Shown in pieces: positions 38,465-49,409 of a stretch of 64,000 nucleotides of DNA (the stretch's first letter is position 1; each line of letters starts with the position of its first letter). The translations under genes and the position numbers were made by a program. The stretch lies in contig CM054178.1 of NCBI GenBank assembly GCA_028829895.1, positions 89,965,558-90,029,557 on the forward strand, in the 5' to 3' direction. Below the pieces are notes generated by a model, which worked only from the letters and a program-made list of their open reading frames with translations, was not told the DNA's origin and made no database searches. The stretch comes from Sinotaia quadrata. Its lineage: Eukaryota > Mollusca > Gastropoda > Architaenioglossa > Viviparidae.

Positions 38465-38935
38465 AATGATTGCAGGCAAATGTATGCATGGTAAAGTAAA
38501 ATAAATGATGATTGCAGGCAAATGTATGCATGGTAAAGTAAAATAAATGATGATTGCAGGCAAATGTATGCATGGTAAAGTAAAATAAATTATGATTGCA
38601 GGCAAATGTATGCATGGTAAAGTAAAATAAATGATGATTGCAGGCAAATGTATGCATGGTAAAGTAAAATAAATGATGATTGCAGGCAAATGTATGCATG
38701 GTAAAGTAAAATAAATGATGATTGCAGGCAAATGTATGCATGGTAAAGTAAAATAAATGATGATTGCAGGCAAATGTATGTAAGGTAAAGTAAAATAAAT
38801 GATGATTGCATGCAAATTTATGTATGGTAAAGTAAAATAAATGATGATTGCAGGCAAATGTATGCATGGTAAAGTAAAATAAATGATGATTGCAGGCAAA
38901 TGTATGCACGGTAAAGTAAAATAAATGATGATTGC
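38465..38935. repeat. 41-bp tandem repeat, about 11.5 copies (array 2 of a family)
   Basis: Units containing gatgattgcaggcaaatgta plus tgcatggtaaagtaaaataa. Homologous to the array at 37124-37330. Several minus-strand frames are open because the unit lacks stops on that strand, although 41 is not a multiple of three; none is a credible gene. Confidence 0.95.
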
Positions 38936-39079
38936 AAATTAGCTTGAGTGTGACAAATGAAGGCTAACATTAGCGTAATAAATTACAATAAACCATCAAT
39001 TGAAGGCATACTTTAGCACTGTAATGATGTAAACTGACCACTTATTGTTTACGTTAGCTGAAATTGATGTATACCAATG

Positions 39080-39690
39080 ATTAATACTTACTTGGTACAG
39101 TACTGAAGTATACCGACCATTAAGACTTAGCACAGTACTGAAGTATACCGACCATTAAGACTTACTTAGTACAGTGCTGAAGTATACCGACCATTAAGAC
39201 TTACTTAGCACAGTACTGAAGTATACCGACCATTAAGATTTACTTAGCACAGTGCTGAAGTATACCGACCATTAAGACTTACTTAGCACAGTGCTGAAGT
39301 ATAACGACCATTTAGATTTAGCACAGTGCTGAAGTATACCGACCATTAAGATTTAGCACAGTACTGAAGTATATCGACCATTAAGATTTAGCACAGTGCT
39401 GAAGTATACCGACCATTAAGATTTAGTACAGTGCTGAAGTATACCGACCATTAAGATTTAGCACAGTGCTGAAGTATACCGACCATTAAGATTTAGCACA
39501 GTGCTGAAGTATACCGACCATTAAGATTTAGTACAGTACTGAAGTATACTGACCATTAAGACTTACTTAGCACAGTACTGAAGTATATCGACCATTAAGA
39601 TTTAGTACAGTACTGAAGTATACTGACCATTAAGACTTACTTAGCACAGTACTGAAGTATATCGACCATTAAGACTTAATTAGTATAATA
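39080..39690. repeat. 34-39-bp tandem repeat, about 17 copies
   Basis: Units containing gaagtataccgaccattaag with either tttagcacagtgct or cttacttagcacagtact. Long and short unit types are interspersed. Confidence 0.92.
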
Positions 39691-39839
39691 TGACGTAATT
39701 CGACCATGAATAAAGACTTACTGTAACAAGGTACTGAGATAAACTGACCACTGAAAGCTTTCTTAAGCAGTGTTGAAAGAACACAAATAATGTATGTAAA
39801 TAAAATAGATCATTGAGTGTGGTCAATTAGACTCTTTAT

Positions 39840-40025
39840 CTAAAAAAGACAACCAGTGTTCGCCATTTTGTTACATTTAAACTCTTTATTTAAGACAGAC
39901 CTTCAGTATTCGTCATTTTGTTACATTTAAACTCTTTATTTAAGACAGACCTCCAGTATTCTTCATTTTGTTACATTTAAACTCTTTATTTAAGACAGAC
40001 CTCCAGTATTCTTCATTTGTTACAA
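39840..40025. repeat. 50-bp tandem repeat, about 3.5 copies
   Basis: Units containing ttgttacatttaaactcttt at 50-bp spacing (39866, 39916, 39966). Confidence 0.92.
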
Positions 40026-40730
40026 ACATGTATCGGTAGACATTTATCCAAAGCGAAAATTCTACAAAGTCACATTCAACCAGCCAAAGAGCTCCTCTTC
40101 ACCCCCACAACCCAAGCAACATTATTTCAGTTCTAGACAAATATCAGTCGGACTGCAAGGAAATTACTCGAGCAACGGTAGAGTAAACGATGTACGTTTT
40201 GTTTGTTTATTTTTCTCCTTTTTGTCTGATATCAGAAAATAATGGCCTTCTCCTGTTGAAATATACCGATGTGCAAAGCTGGTAGTAAGATTTCAACAAA
40301 CGGTAGCATTTTCGGATTGTCAATTGCTCGAAAGTCCATCAGTATCAGTCTAGCAGTTGCTGCCTTTTGCCTAGCCATGTCTATATGGGAACATCTGACC
40401 ACTGTAACGTCATCCGAGGATATTGTTGGACAGCAGGGAGAAAAGTGTTTAAAACGGGTGGGGAGGAGGTCACAGATAGGAGGTGGGACAAAAGAGTAAA
40501 AGGTAGCACTTTAGGGGAGGGGGGAAACAGATTTACACATTTAATATATTTTAAGAGCACGCACTCACATATCAACGCAAAGACACACACAAACACAGCA
40601 TACACAAGCATATACAAACAAACAAATACATACACACACGCACGCATATACAGACACAAAAGCACACACACAACCAAACATAAGAATTATTATGATGGCT
40701 AGCTTGGAATTTTAACAATGGTGTTTTAAA
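40026..40730. other. Unassigned DNA
   Basis: No gene supported; CA-rich words at about 40560-40670. Confidence 0.5.
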
Positions 40731-41161
40731 TTAATAATAATAATAATCATCAAATGATTCCAAATGTAGACTCTGCAAATCCATGGATGAGACAACAGAG
40801 CACATACTATCTGGATGTCAGGTTCTGGCTGGAACAGAATACACCAAAAGACACAATGAAGTGGCAAAACACATACATAGAAATCTGTGTGAGAACTATG
40901 GCATACAAACTCCAGAAAAAGCATGGATGCACCAACCAGAAGCAGTCACCGAAGCAGAAGTCAAAATACTGTGGGACTTCGAGATAAGAACAGATCGGGT
41001 GATTCCTGCACGAAGACCAGACATTGTAGTTCTCAATAAGTCCAACAGAACAGCAACAATCATTGATATCGCTGTTCCAAGTGATAGAAACATAAAAACA
41101 AAGGAAAGAGAAAAAAATAGAAAAATACCAAGACCTCAAATTAGAAATTCAGAGACTTTGG
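40731..41161 (+). mobile_element. 5'-truncated non-LTR retrotransposon fragment (copy A, sense part)
   Basis: A (TAA)n tract at 40731-40747 abuts sequence at 40750 that matches the C-terminal coding region of the 46.3-49.4-kb element. The open part carries the CCHC zinc knuckle (CRLC...H...C) and the endonuclease RRPDIVVLN and IIDIAVP motifs. One extra A in the agaaaaaaatag run near 41110 shifts the frame. Homology stops at 41161, within codons matching EIQRLW, so the 3' end is missing here. Copy B at 44855 resumes about 55 bp earlier in the element, so the two may be halves of one interrupted insertion. Confidence 0.88.
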
Positions 41162-41165
41162 TTTT

Positions 41166-41312
41166 TACTTCACTCTGCACGATGTTGTAGTATCCCCAGG
41201 TATTTATTTACTTTTCCATTGAAACAACATTTATTTTTTCCGATATCGAATTGCAGACCTTCTGTTGCTTTGTTCCTGCCTCTCTGGACGACAATTCTTC
41301 CACATTTCTCAC

Positions 41313-41352
<40 letters not shown>

Positions 41353-41353
41353 G
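41166..41353 (-). mobile_element. Inverted internal fragment of the same retrotransposon plus (ATT)n
   Basis: 41166-41311 matches the + strand of the long copy at about 47560-47720, that is, element sequence in antisense covering codons just downstream of the reverse transcriptase (from EKCGRI to EVKSKVK). It is joined almost directly to the sense part ending at 41161 and ends at an (ATT)n tract (41315-41353). Element orientation flips at the junction. Confidence 0.8.
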
Positions 41354-41564
41354 CAAAACGGAGCTCAGATGTAAACCTTGCATTTCTGTAACTGCGATCA
41401 TTCTCTTTTGGTCATGTCAATGAAAAAGAGTTCTCGTGCAATTTGTGAGCTTTTCATTAACCAGCACAGCTCCATGAATCATAGAACTTGCTGAATTCCT
41501 AATGATGTCTATAGAGTCCGGACTCTGCTAACAGTACTTAATAGACCAGCACGCTGACAATAGG

Positions 41565-42155
41565 CATGAAATAAAAGGCAGCGTGCCTTGCAAAGTTAAT
41601 ATAGTAACAGGCAGCGTGCCTTACTAAGTTAATATAGTAACAGGCAGTTTGCTTTGCTAAGTTAATATAGTAACAGGCAGCGTGCCATGCTAAGTTAATA
41701 TAGTAACAGGCAGCGTGCCGTGCTAAGTTAATATAATAGCAGGCAGCGTGCCTTGCTAAGTTAATATAGTAACAGACAGCGTGCCTTACTAAGTTAATAT
41801 AGTAACAGGCAGTTTGCTTTGCTAAGTTAATATAGTAACAGGCAGCGTGCCTTGCTAAGTTAATATAGTAACAGACAGCGTGCCATGCTAATATAGTATC
41901 AGACAGCGTGCCTTGCTAAGTTAATACAGTAACAGGCAGCGTGTGCTAAGTTAATATAGTACAGTAACAGGCAGCGTGCCGTGCTAAGTTAATACAATAA
42001 CAGACAGCGTGCTGTGCTAAGTTAATATAGTACAGTAACAGGCAGCGTGCCGTGCTAAGTTAATATAGTACAGTAACAGGCAGCGTGACTTGCTAAGTTA
42101 ATATAGTACAGTAACAGGCAGCGTGACTTGCTAAGTTAATATAGTACAGTAACAA
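41565..42155. repeat. 34-39-bp tandem repeat, about 16 copies
   Basis: Units containing gctaagttaatatagtaaca and ggcagcgtgcc. A longer type with an added tacag appears in the right-hand third. Confidence 0.92.
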
Positions 42156-42820
42156 GCAGAGCGCCTAAGACGTCTGTTACCCACCAACAACACAACAACA
42201 AGTATTTCCTGAAAAAAATGTCCTCGACAAAACTATAACTCTCATGGACCCTCCAAGAAAGGAATTGTTAATTACGTCACAATAAACAAATAGGATCTGA
42301 ACTCTTATGTAAAATGAATCTAGTCACTATGTGTTCAACTCTAGGTAAAAAAAAATGTCTTGTCTCACCTCAGTTTTCGATATATAATTAAGACATTAAA
42401 AAGGAGTTGTCTATTACATCAGTGTTAAATTCTGTTTAATCTGATTAATTGTATTCTCTAAAATAGAGTGTGATCTGCGTCTATTTCTTTGCTTTTTCTG
42501 GAAGTCACAATTTCATTTATCCAATGCAAGTCTAGGCAAGACTGGAGTACAGCTGATTACCCTTTCTGTCTCTCTATATATCATTCTGTCTCTTTGGTGT
42601 ACGACCAGTCTCAACGTTTGTGGCAGTTTCATGCCGAGATAGGAGAAAATGTGGCACCGAGACTCTGTCGCATTCGTTAATCAGTCTGATACAGCATTTC
42701 CTTGATTCTGGTCGTTAGCGTTGCCTAAATGTTTTAAGCAACTGTTGTTAGCATGTCAGTGTCCACTCTTAGTGGCGTGTACTAGTCAGCTAACAGAGAC
42801 AGCCGAACAGATATGTACAA
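42156..42820. other. Unassigned DNA
   Basis: No gene supported. Confidence 0.45.
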
Positions 42821-43125
42821 AGTTTAAGACTTCTCTAAAAAGCCGTACAAGTGTGTACATAGTTCTAAGATTGCTTTTTTAAAAAAATGGACAGGTGTGT
42901 ATGTAAGTTCTAAGACTGTCTTAAGAAGCCGGACAGGTATGTACATAGACTGCGTTAAGCAGCTGGACGGGTAGGTATGCTGCAATAAGATTGCCTTAAG
43001 AAACAGGACAAGTGTGTTCATAGTTCTAAGGCTGCATTAAGAGACCGGACAGATGTTATAAGTAGTCCTAAGACTGCCTTAAGGAGCCGGACATGTGTGT
43101 ACTTAGTTCTACGTATGAAGAAGCC
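42821..43125. repeat. Degenerate tandem repeat, about 40-48 bp, 7 copies
   Basis: The words ggacaggtgtgtacatagtt and ctaagactgccttaagaag recur with many indels. Confidence 0.75.
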
Positions 43126-43154
43126 GGACTACAGTTGCTTCGAAAAGCGCGAAT

Positions 43155-43308
43155 CAGGGCCGCCTTAATAGCATTAAAGGCCCACGTGCAAAGCAGTGCA
43201 CTGGGGCCCCTACCAACACAACCACTCACGGGTATAAAATATACATAGACTAGCACGGGGTCCCTAAGCACGGGAGGCCCCCGGGCAAATGTTATTAAGA
43301 CAGCGTTA
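43155..43308. mobile_element. Putative small non-autonomous DNA transposon (hAT-like ends)
   Basis: The left end starts cagggccgccttaatagcat. The right end, 43288-43305, is its inverted match at 14 of 18 positions. The internal GGCCC-rich words near both ends resemble those of many animal hAT-type elements. No coding capacity, and no clean 8-bp target duplication was confirmed. It interrupts or abuts a decayed minisatellite. Confidence 0.4.
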
Positions 43309-44039
43309 AGACAGCGTGAGCCGAGACCGCATGTAGCCTCGTAGTGGTGTGGAAAAACGTTGTGTCGCTCCCCACCACTGAGAGCGCTCTCTCTCTCACA
43401 ATCTCTCTCTCTCTCATATATATATATATATCAGTGCTCCCCACCCCCGCCTCCTCCGCGCATTCGAAGCCGGCAAAGGAAAAGAGGAAGCTGGAATACA
43501 TATCTGCGTTTATTCGCATGTGACTAAACGTGCTAGGCAGCGATGGAATGTATCTTTATAGCTCCCAAGTGAGCGTTGAACTCAGTCAAGCTTGGAACAC
43601 AAGCCTCCTTGAGGTCACGCACTAGAACATACAGCTAGATGGTTATAATCTAGATAACTAGAATCCTAATAGATAGACGGACAGTGAGACAGATAGATAG
43701 GCATTCATAAAAATAGATAAACATTCAGACAGATAATATCAGAGATAGTCAGATACTAAGAGAGTCACTCCTATAAGCAGATATACAATCAAATAGATAA
43801 ATGTTTTAACGTTTACGAAATCAATGAACGCTGGAAAGAGACGATAAAGCAGAAGTGAATCAAGTAAGCGATCTCAAGTAGACTGACAGATTACTCATCA
43901 GCGATCGTATAAATATCAAATTAGCATATTTGTGTATCTCAAACTCTGAATGACAGATATTCAGTGAGACTCTTGTGCAAGATAGAGACAGAAAAGTTGT
44001 CTGAGATATTAAGACAACTTGATGCAGCAAAGCAAATAG
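43309..44039. other. Unassigned DNA with short CT and TA tracts
   Basis: A (CT)n patch at about 43386-43415 and a (TA)n patch at about 43417-43430. No gene. Confidence 0.5.
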
Positions 44040-44540
44040 AGATAGAAGCGGTCTAAGAGATTCTTGCTGTAAGGTAAGAGAGAAATGTAGATCTACAAAA
44101 TACGTACTGTAGGTTATGAGTTTCTTGCTGTAAGGTAAGACGGACAGAGAGAAACGTAGATCTACAAAATACGTACTGTAAGACAGACCGCAGGTTATGA
44201 GATTCTTGCTGTAAGGTAAGACGGACAGAGAGAAACGTAGATCTACAAAATACGTACTGTAAGACAGACAGCAGATTATGAGATTCTTGCTGTAAGGTAA
44301 GAGAGAACTATAGATCTACAAAATACGTACTGTAGGTTATGAGATTCTTGCTGTGCGTTAAGACGGACAGAGAGAAACGTAGATCTACTAAATACATACT
44401 GTAAGACAGACCGCAGGTTATGATATTCTTCTTGATGTAAAGAAAGACAGCAGTAAGGAATGTTTATGAAATTCTTGATGAAATGAAAGACAGCAGTAAG
44501 GAATGTTTATGAAATTCTTGATGAGATTTAAGATAAAACA
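44040..44540. repeat. Complex tandem repeat of about 65-100-bp units, 5-6 copies
   Basis: Units containing gattcttgctgtaaggtaag and gtagatctacaaaatacgta occur in long (with gtaagacagaccgcaggtta) and short forms. Confidence 0.88.
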
Positions 44541-44854
44541 GAAAAATGGATGTAATACAGTTATGAAACTCTTGGTGTAAGTAAGAAAATTGAGGTTTAA
44601 TTGTTATGTTGTACTTAATATGCTGTATGCATGTATCAGGCTAATAAATACTGTTGCAGGAAACTAAGTTGAGAATTGAATGTAAGAAAGAAAAGTGGTG
44701 TTAGAGATGAATAAACTGGAAATGTAGCATTTGTTCCCTGACTCTATTTTACATGGAAAAAGCAGTCTTTTGGTTTTTACCAGAATATCCCAGTTTACTG
44801 ATTTATAAACCACTATGACCATGTTAGACTTGAGAAGTCTCTACCCCAGTGTGT
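44541..44854. other. Unassigned AT-rich DNA
   Basis: No gene supported. Confidence 0.45.
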
Positions 44855-45141
44855 AAGTGAAAAAATAGAAAAATACCAAGACCTCAGATTAGAAATTCAG
44901 AGACTGTGGAATGTAAAAGCAGTAGTGATACCTATAGTGATAGGAGCCTTGGGGAATATAACATCTGAATTGGAAGGCTACCTGAATAAACCTCTGGAAA
45001 CCACAGACTCGCTCCACTACTCGAAGCAGCGCTGTTCGGAAGTGTCCACATCCTCCGTATAACCTTGGATCTCCCAGAGACCTTGGATCACAACCGACAG
45101 TCAAAAGAAGTCGTGGAAAGAGGCATAATAATAATAATAAC
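44855..45141 (+). mobile_element. Retrotransposon 3' end fragment (copy B)
   Basis: Homology to the long element runs from the EKIEKYQDL codons near 44866 through the stop region to the common 3' terminus (gtcgtggaaagaggc, ending 45124), followed at once by (ATA)n to 45141. The 5' boundary is not at a microsatellite. It begins 5' of where copy A's sense part ends, so about 55 bp of element sequence is present in both. The coding frame is broken by small deletions. Confidence 0.85.
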
Positions 45142-45225
45142 CATTAATTAAGATGGCAGTGTGTCACAGGATCTGTCATTTTCATACATAAAATGATAAA
45201 TAACACTACGTTGTGATAGACAATA

Positions 45226-45520
45226 AAATTATTCAGCACAAGCTAATATGTCTTGACTAAGTAAACAGTACTTGTATGAAGATAATATTAATTATTCAGC
45301 ACAAGTTAATATGTCTTGACTAAGTAAACAGTACTTGTATGAAGATAATATTAATTATTCAGCACAAGTTAATATGTCTTGACTAAGTAAACAGTACTTG
45401 TATGAAGATAATATTAATTATTCAGCACAAGTTAATATGTCTTGACTAAGTAAACAGTACTTGTATGAAGATAATATTAATTATTCAGTACAAGTTAATG
45501 TGTCTTGACTAAGTAAACAG
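45226..45520. repeat. 63-bp tandem repeat, about 4.7 copies
   Basis: Units containing acaagttaatatgtcttgac start at 45238, 45301, 45364 and onward at 63 bp; the last copy is diverged. Confidence 0.95.
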
Positions 45521-46267
45521 GGCGCAATACCTGTATGTAGACAGTCTTAGAGTAAATAATACTTTACCAATCAGAAACGCAAAGTGTTAAATATCAGCTT
45601 ATAAACACAATACATTCACAAAAAGATACACAATTGCTGCAAAAACAGATAATATTATAAATTATCTGCTGGGTGTGTGTAGATTAATATAAAGAAAGTA
45701 CTAAAATGAAATTCACAAAATTGTTGCTATTTAACCAAAAGGTAACTATGGATACTCTATAGGAAATTTTGTGTTAAAAGTGAAACACTTTTGAATCCTC
45801 ATAATATTTTTCCATTTTCATTCAGTATTTTATCAATTTTTCTTAAATGGCTGTAACAAGCTGACACTAAATTGAAAGGGCTTGTCTACACTTCATCACA
45901 AAGACAGCACATTAGGAGAAATTCCATTGCTACTGGCAAAGAGTCCAGCAGATATTTCAGGCTTGAAGTGGTCTGCATGGAGCAAGAGTTTTGGCGTAAC
46001 CATCCTCTACCCTGGGAATGCGTATGGCTATTGATTTCAATTCAGTTGCTTGCAGATAACAGATAGGTCACATATGATCTATATTTAACTTCTCGATTTG
46101 TGTGGACTTCATATGAATTTTCAAATTCTTTCCTATAACTTGTAGTGACAATATAATTGATTTTAACACTGATAAAATATTTGAACTAAACTAGAAGTTA
46201 GAAGAAAACAGTTTTATTATTTAATAGCTGATAAATTGTATTATTTATATTACACTATCCAACTGTG
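45521..46267. other. Unassigned AT-rich DNA
   Basis: No gene supported. Confidence 0.5.
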
Positions 46268-46290
46268 TTATTATTATTATTATTATTATT
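46268..46290. repeat. (ATT)n at the 3' end of the long retrotransposon
   Basis: About seven ATT triplets, reading AAT/TAA on the element's sense strand, directly after its 3' terminus. Confidence 0.95.
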
Positions 46291-49200
46291 CAGCCTCTTT
46301 CCACGACTTCTGTTTGACTGTCGGTTGTGATCCAAGGTCTCGGAATCTTACCAAGATTCTGGGAGATCCAAGGTTTTACGGAGGATGTGGGCACTTCCGA
46401 GGAGCGCTGCTTTGAGTAGTGGAGCGATTCTGTGGTTTCCAGGGAGTTTATTCAGGTAGCCTTCCAATTCAGATGTTATGTTCCCCAAGGCTCCTATCAC
46501 TATAGGTATCACTTCTGCTTTTACATTCCACAGTCTCTGGATTTCTAATCTGAGGTCTTGGTATTTTTCTATTTTTTCTCTTTCTTTTGTTTTTATGTTT
46601 CTATCACTTGGAACAGCGACATCAATGATTGATACTGTTCTGTTGGCCTTATTGAGAACTACAATGTCTGGTCTTCGTGCAGGAATCACCCGATCTGTTC
46701 TTATCTCGAAGTCCCACAGTATTTTGACTTCTTCTGTTTCGGTGACTGCTTCTGGTTGATGCATCCATGCTCTTTCTGGGGTTTTTATGCCATAGTTCTC
46801 ACACAGATTTCTATGTATGTGTTTTGCCACTTCATTGTGTCGTTTGGTGTATTCCGTTCCAGCCAGAACTTGACATCCAGATAGTATGTGCTCTGTTGTC
46901 TCATCCATGGATTTGCAGAGTCGACATTTGGAATCATTTGAAATTTTCATGATTTTCGCTTTGTGTGCTTTGGTGTTGAGTGCTTGATCTTGTGCAGCTG
47001 TTATGAGTGCTTCTGTTTCTGCTTTCAATCCTGCCTCTTTCAACCATCTGTACGTTGATTGCTTTGTTGATATTTCGTCGGCTTGTCGTACATACTGGCC
47101 ATGCAGAAGTTTCTGGCTCCATGTATGTGCTAGTTCTTGCTTCGTTGTTTTCTTCCATGTTTCTTTGTCTGTTTCTGGGGGTTGGAATAGTCCACTCATT
47201 TTTACTGCTTCTATCAGTGGATCATCTTTGTTGTTATACCAGATGTAGTCCACAAGGCCAATGACTTCTGCTTCAATGACATGTTTGATTTTCTTCAGAC
47301 CTCGGCCTCCCATTTTTCGAGATACATAGAGCCTGTCTACGTCTGCTTTGGGGTGTAGGGCTTTATGTATTGTGAGTAGTTTTCTTGTTTTCCTGTCCAG
47401 TTCATTTATTTCATTTGCTGTCCAATCTATGATACCCCCAGTGTAGCTTACTACAGGTATTGCGTATGCATTAAGGGCTTGTATTTTGTTTGCCCCATTT
47501 AGCTTGGACTTCAGGACTTGTCTAACACGTTTTTCATATTCTCTCTTAACTTTGGACTTCACTTCTCTCTGCATATTTTCTTGATGTTGTAGTATCCCAA
47601 GATACTTATATCCATTTTCCATTGAAACATCGTTGATTTTTCCGATGTCGAATTGCAGGCCTTCTGTTGTTTTGACCTTGCCTTTCTGGATGATAATTCG
47701 TCCACATTTCTCAAGGCCGAATTTCATGTTGATGTCCTCACTGCAGATCTTGACAGTATTGATCAGGGATGTGATGTCACGTTCATTTTTTCCGTATAGC
47801 TTGAGATCGTCCATGTACAGTAGATGGCTGATGACCTGTCCTGCTTTCATTTTGTATCCTAACCCTGTTTTCTGGATCACTTGACTGAGAGGATTCAGTG
47901 CAATGCAGAACAGCAGTGGCGATAAGGAATCACCTTGGAAGATTCCACAATTTATTGCTATGTCTGCAATATTTGTGTTGTTGCATGTGAGGGTTGTTTT
48001 CCAGTTTTTCATTGACTCCTGAATTAGGTTCTGTATTGATGGCGCTACTTTGTACAATTTTAATGTTTCAATTATCCATGAATGTGGGACTGAGTCATAG
48101 GCCTTTTGATAGTCAATCCATGCCATTGCAAGATTTGTTCTTCGTTTCTTGCTGTCAGTCACTATTGCCTTATCAATTGCCAATTGGTCCTTTGTTCCTC
48201 TGCTGCCTGGTCTAGCACCCTTTTGTTCATTGTTTAGAAGTTTGTTTGTTTCAAGGTGAGTCATGATTTTGTCAGCTATAATTCCTGATAGTAACTTCCA
48301 GGTGGTTGATAGGCAAGTGATTGGACGATAGTTGTTTGGTGTTGTGCCTTTCTGTGGATCTTTCATAATCAGACTTATTTTTCCTTTTACCATCCATGCT
48401 GGCAGGGTTCCTGGTTTGTTTAGTATGTCTTGCAGTTGATCAGCAAGTCTGCCATGTAAGGAGGTAAGATGTTTCAGCCAGAATATTTGTACTTGATCTG
48501 GGCCTGGGGCTTTCCAGTTTGCCATCTTTCGTATCTTCTTCTTAATGTCTTTCTCACTGATTGTGACGGTGCATTGTTCAGGTGTCTCTTTATGATCATC
48601 TTTCAGTTCCTGAATCCATCTGGCGGAGGTGTTGTGCGTATTTGGATTGCTCCAAATGTTTTCCCAGAAGGTCTTGGTATCATGAATGTTTGGTATTTGT
48701 TGTTCTGTTCTGGAATTTCCTTTGAGTTCTTGGTATAATCTTCCAGGGTCAGTTCGGAATATTTTGTTCTGTTGGAATTGCTGACTTCTTGCAGTGTATC
48801 TCTTCAGACGGTGACTGAGTCCTTGAAGTCTTTGCTTTGCATCTTCTATTGCAGTCTTAGTGCTTCTGCAGTTGAGATGGTATTTGGCGACCAATCTTGC
48901 CTTTAGTTTTCCATTATTTTGTTCTGCTGCTGTCATTTGGCTTATTTCTCTTCTAGTACACTCTATTTTCTTTTCTATTCTCTTCTTCCATGGTGGTACT
49001 GATGGTTTCTGTGTTTGTACTGTGTCTGGCCTTATATATCTTTCAATTACTTTTGCAGTGGCATATATTAGACTGTTGGTTTCTGTGATATCTTTTGTGG
49101 GGATACGTTTTAGTACTTCATTTGCATTCTCAATTGCTGTCCTTAGATCTTTGTTGTTTTGCAGCCTTCTTGTTGGGGTTCTGCCTTCACGTGACTTATT

Positions 49201-49355
49201 TTTGTCCATGAAGCTTTTTATGTCTTCAAACAAGCGTTGCTGTTCTTCATTGAAGTCGCATGGAATTTCCCCAGCGAGGTTGTCAAGTGGAATTGACTGT
49301 TGTGAGGCTGTGAATTTTTCAGTGTCTTCAGTGTCAGTATGTCGGATTGTAGTGG

Positions 49356-49357
<2 letters not shown>
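46291..49357 (-). mobile_element. Long non-LTR retrotransposon copy (R2/R4-type, copy C)
   Basis: A 3.07-kb element on the minus strand, bounded on both sides by (AAT)n microsatellite on its sense strand. It contains one open frame and a 3' UTR of about 54 bp ending in the terminus shared with copies B and D (gaagtcgtggaaagagg). There is no poly(A) tail, which fits elements that end at a short repeat. The endonuclease type (C-terminal restriction-like) places it with the R2/R4/NeSL/CRE/Hero elements rather than with APE-type LINEs. The TAA association favours the R4 (Dong-like) clade, as an inference. The amino-terminal zinc-finger and Myb regions typical of full-length members are not present, so a 5' truncation is likely. 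Confidence 0.9.
46345..49356 (-). CDS. Retrotransposon polyprotein: reverse transcriptase with restriction-like endonuclease
   Basis: This ORF would make first-strand cDNA at a nicked chromosomal target. Numbering from a TTG at 49233, there are 961 codons; 41 more are open upstream to the microsatellite and none is ATG. A basic linker (PPWKKRIEKKI, about 80-90) precedes the reverse transcriptase (about 235-560). RT motifs are WKAPGPD (240-246), motif A AWIDYQKAYDSV (D374), motif B GIFQGDSLSPLLF (430-442) and motif C YMDD (473-476). A thumb-like region follows. Then come a CCHC knuckle (C770, C773, H782, C787) and a PD-D endonuclease core (RRPD at 853-856, D871), followed by KIEKYQDL. There is no stop or frameshift, so the protein may be recently active. 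The missing start codon and missing N-terminal zinc fingers argue against independent function. Antisense open frames across it are shadows. Confidence 0.93.
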
Positions 49358-49401
<44 letters not shown>

Positions 49402-49409
49402 TTATTATT
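49358..49409. repeat. (ATT)n between two retrotransposon copies
   Basis: About 17 ATT triplets with one extra T. On the element's sense strand it separates the 3' end of copy D from the 5' end of copy C. The C reading frame stays open into it as an Asn run. Confidence 0.95.

Noticed and set aside
38408..38909. Overlapping minus-strand open frames of up to 163 codons
   Set aside because: They come from a 41-bp satellite lacking stops on that strand; the peptides are pure repeat.
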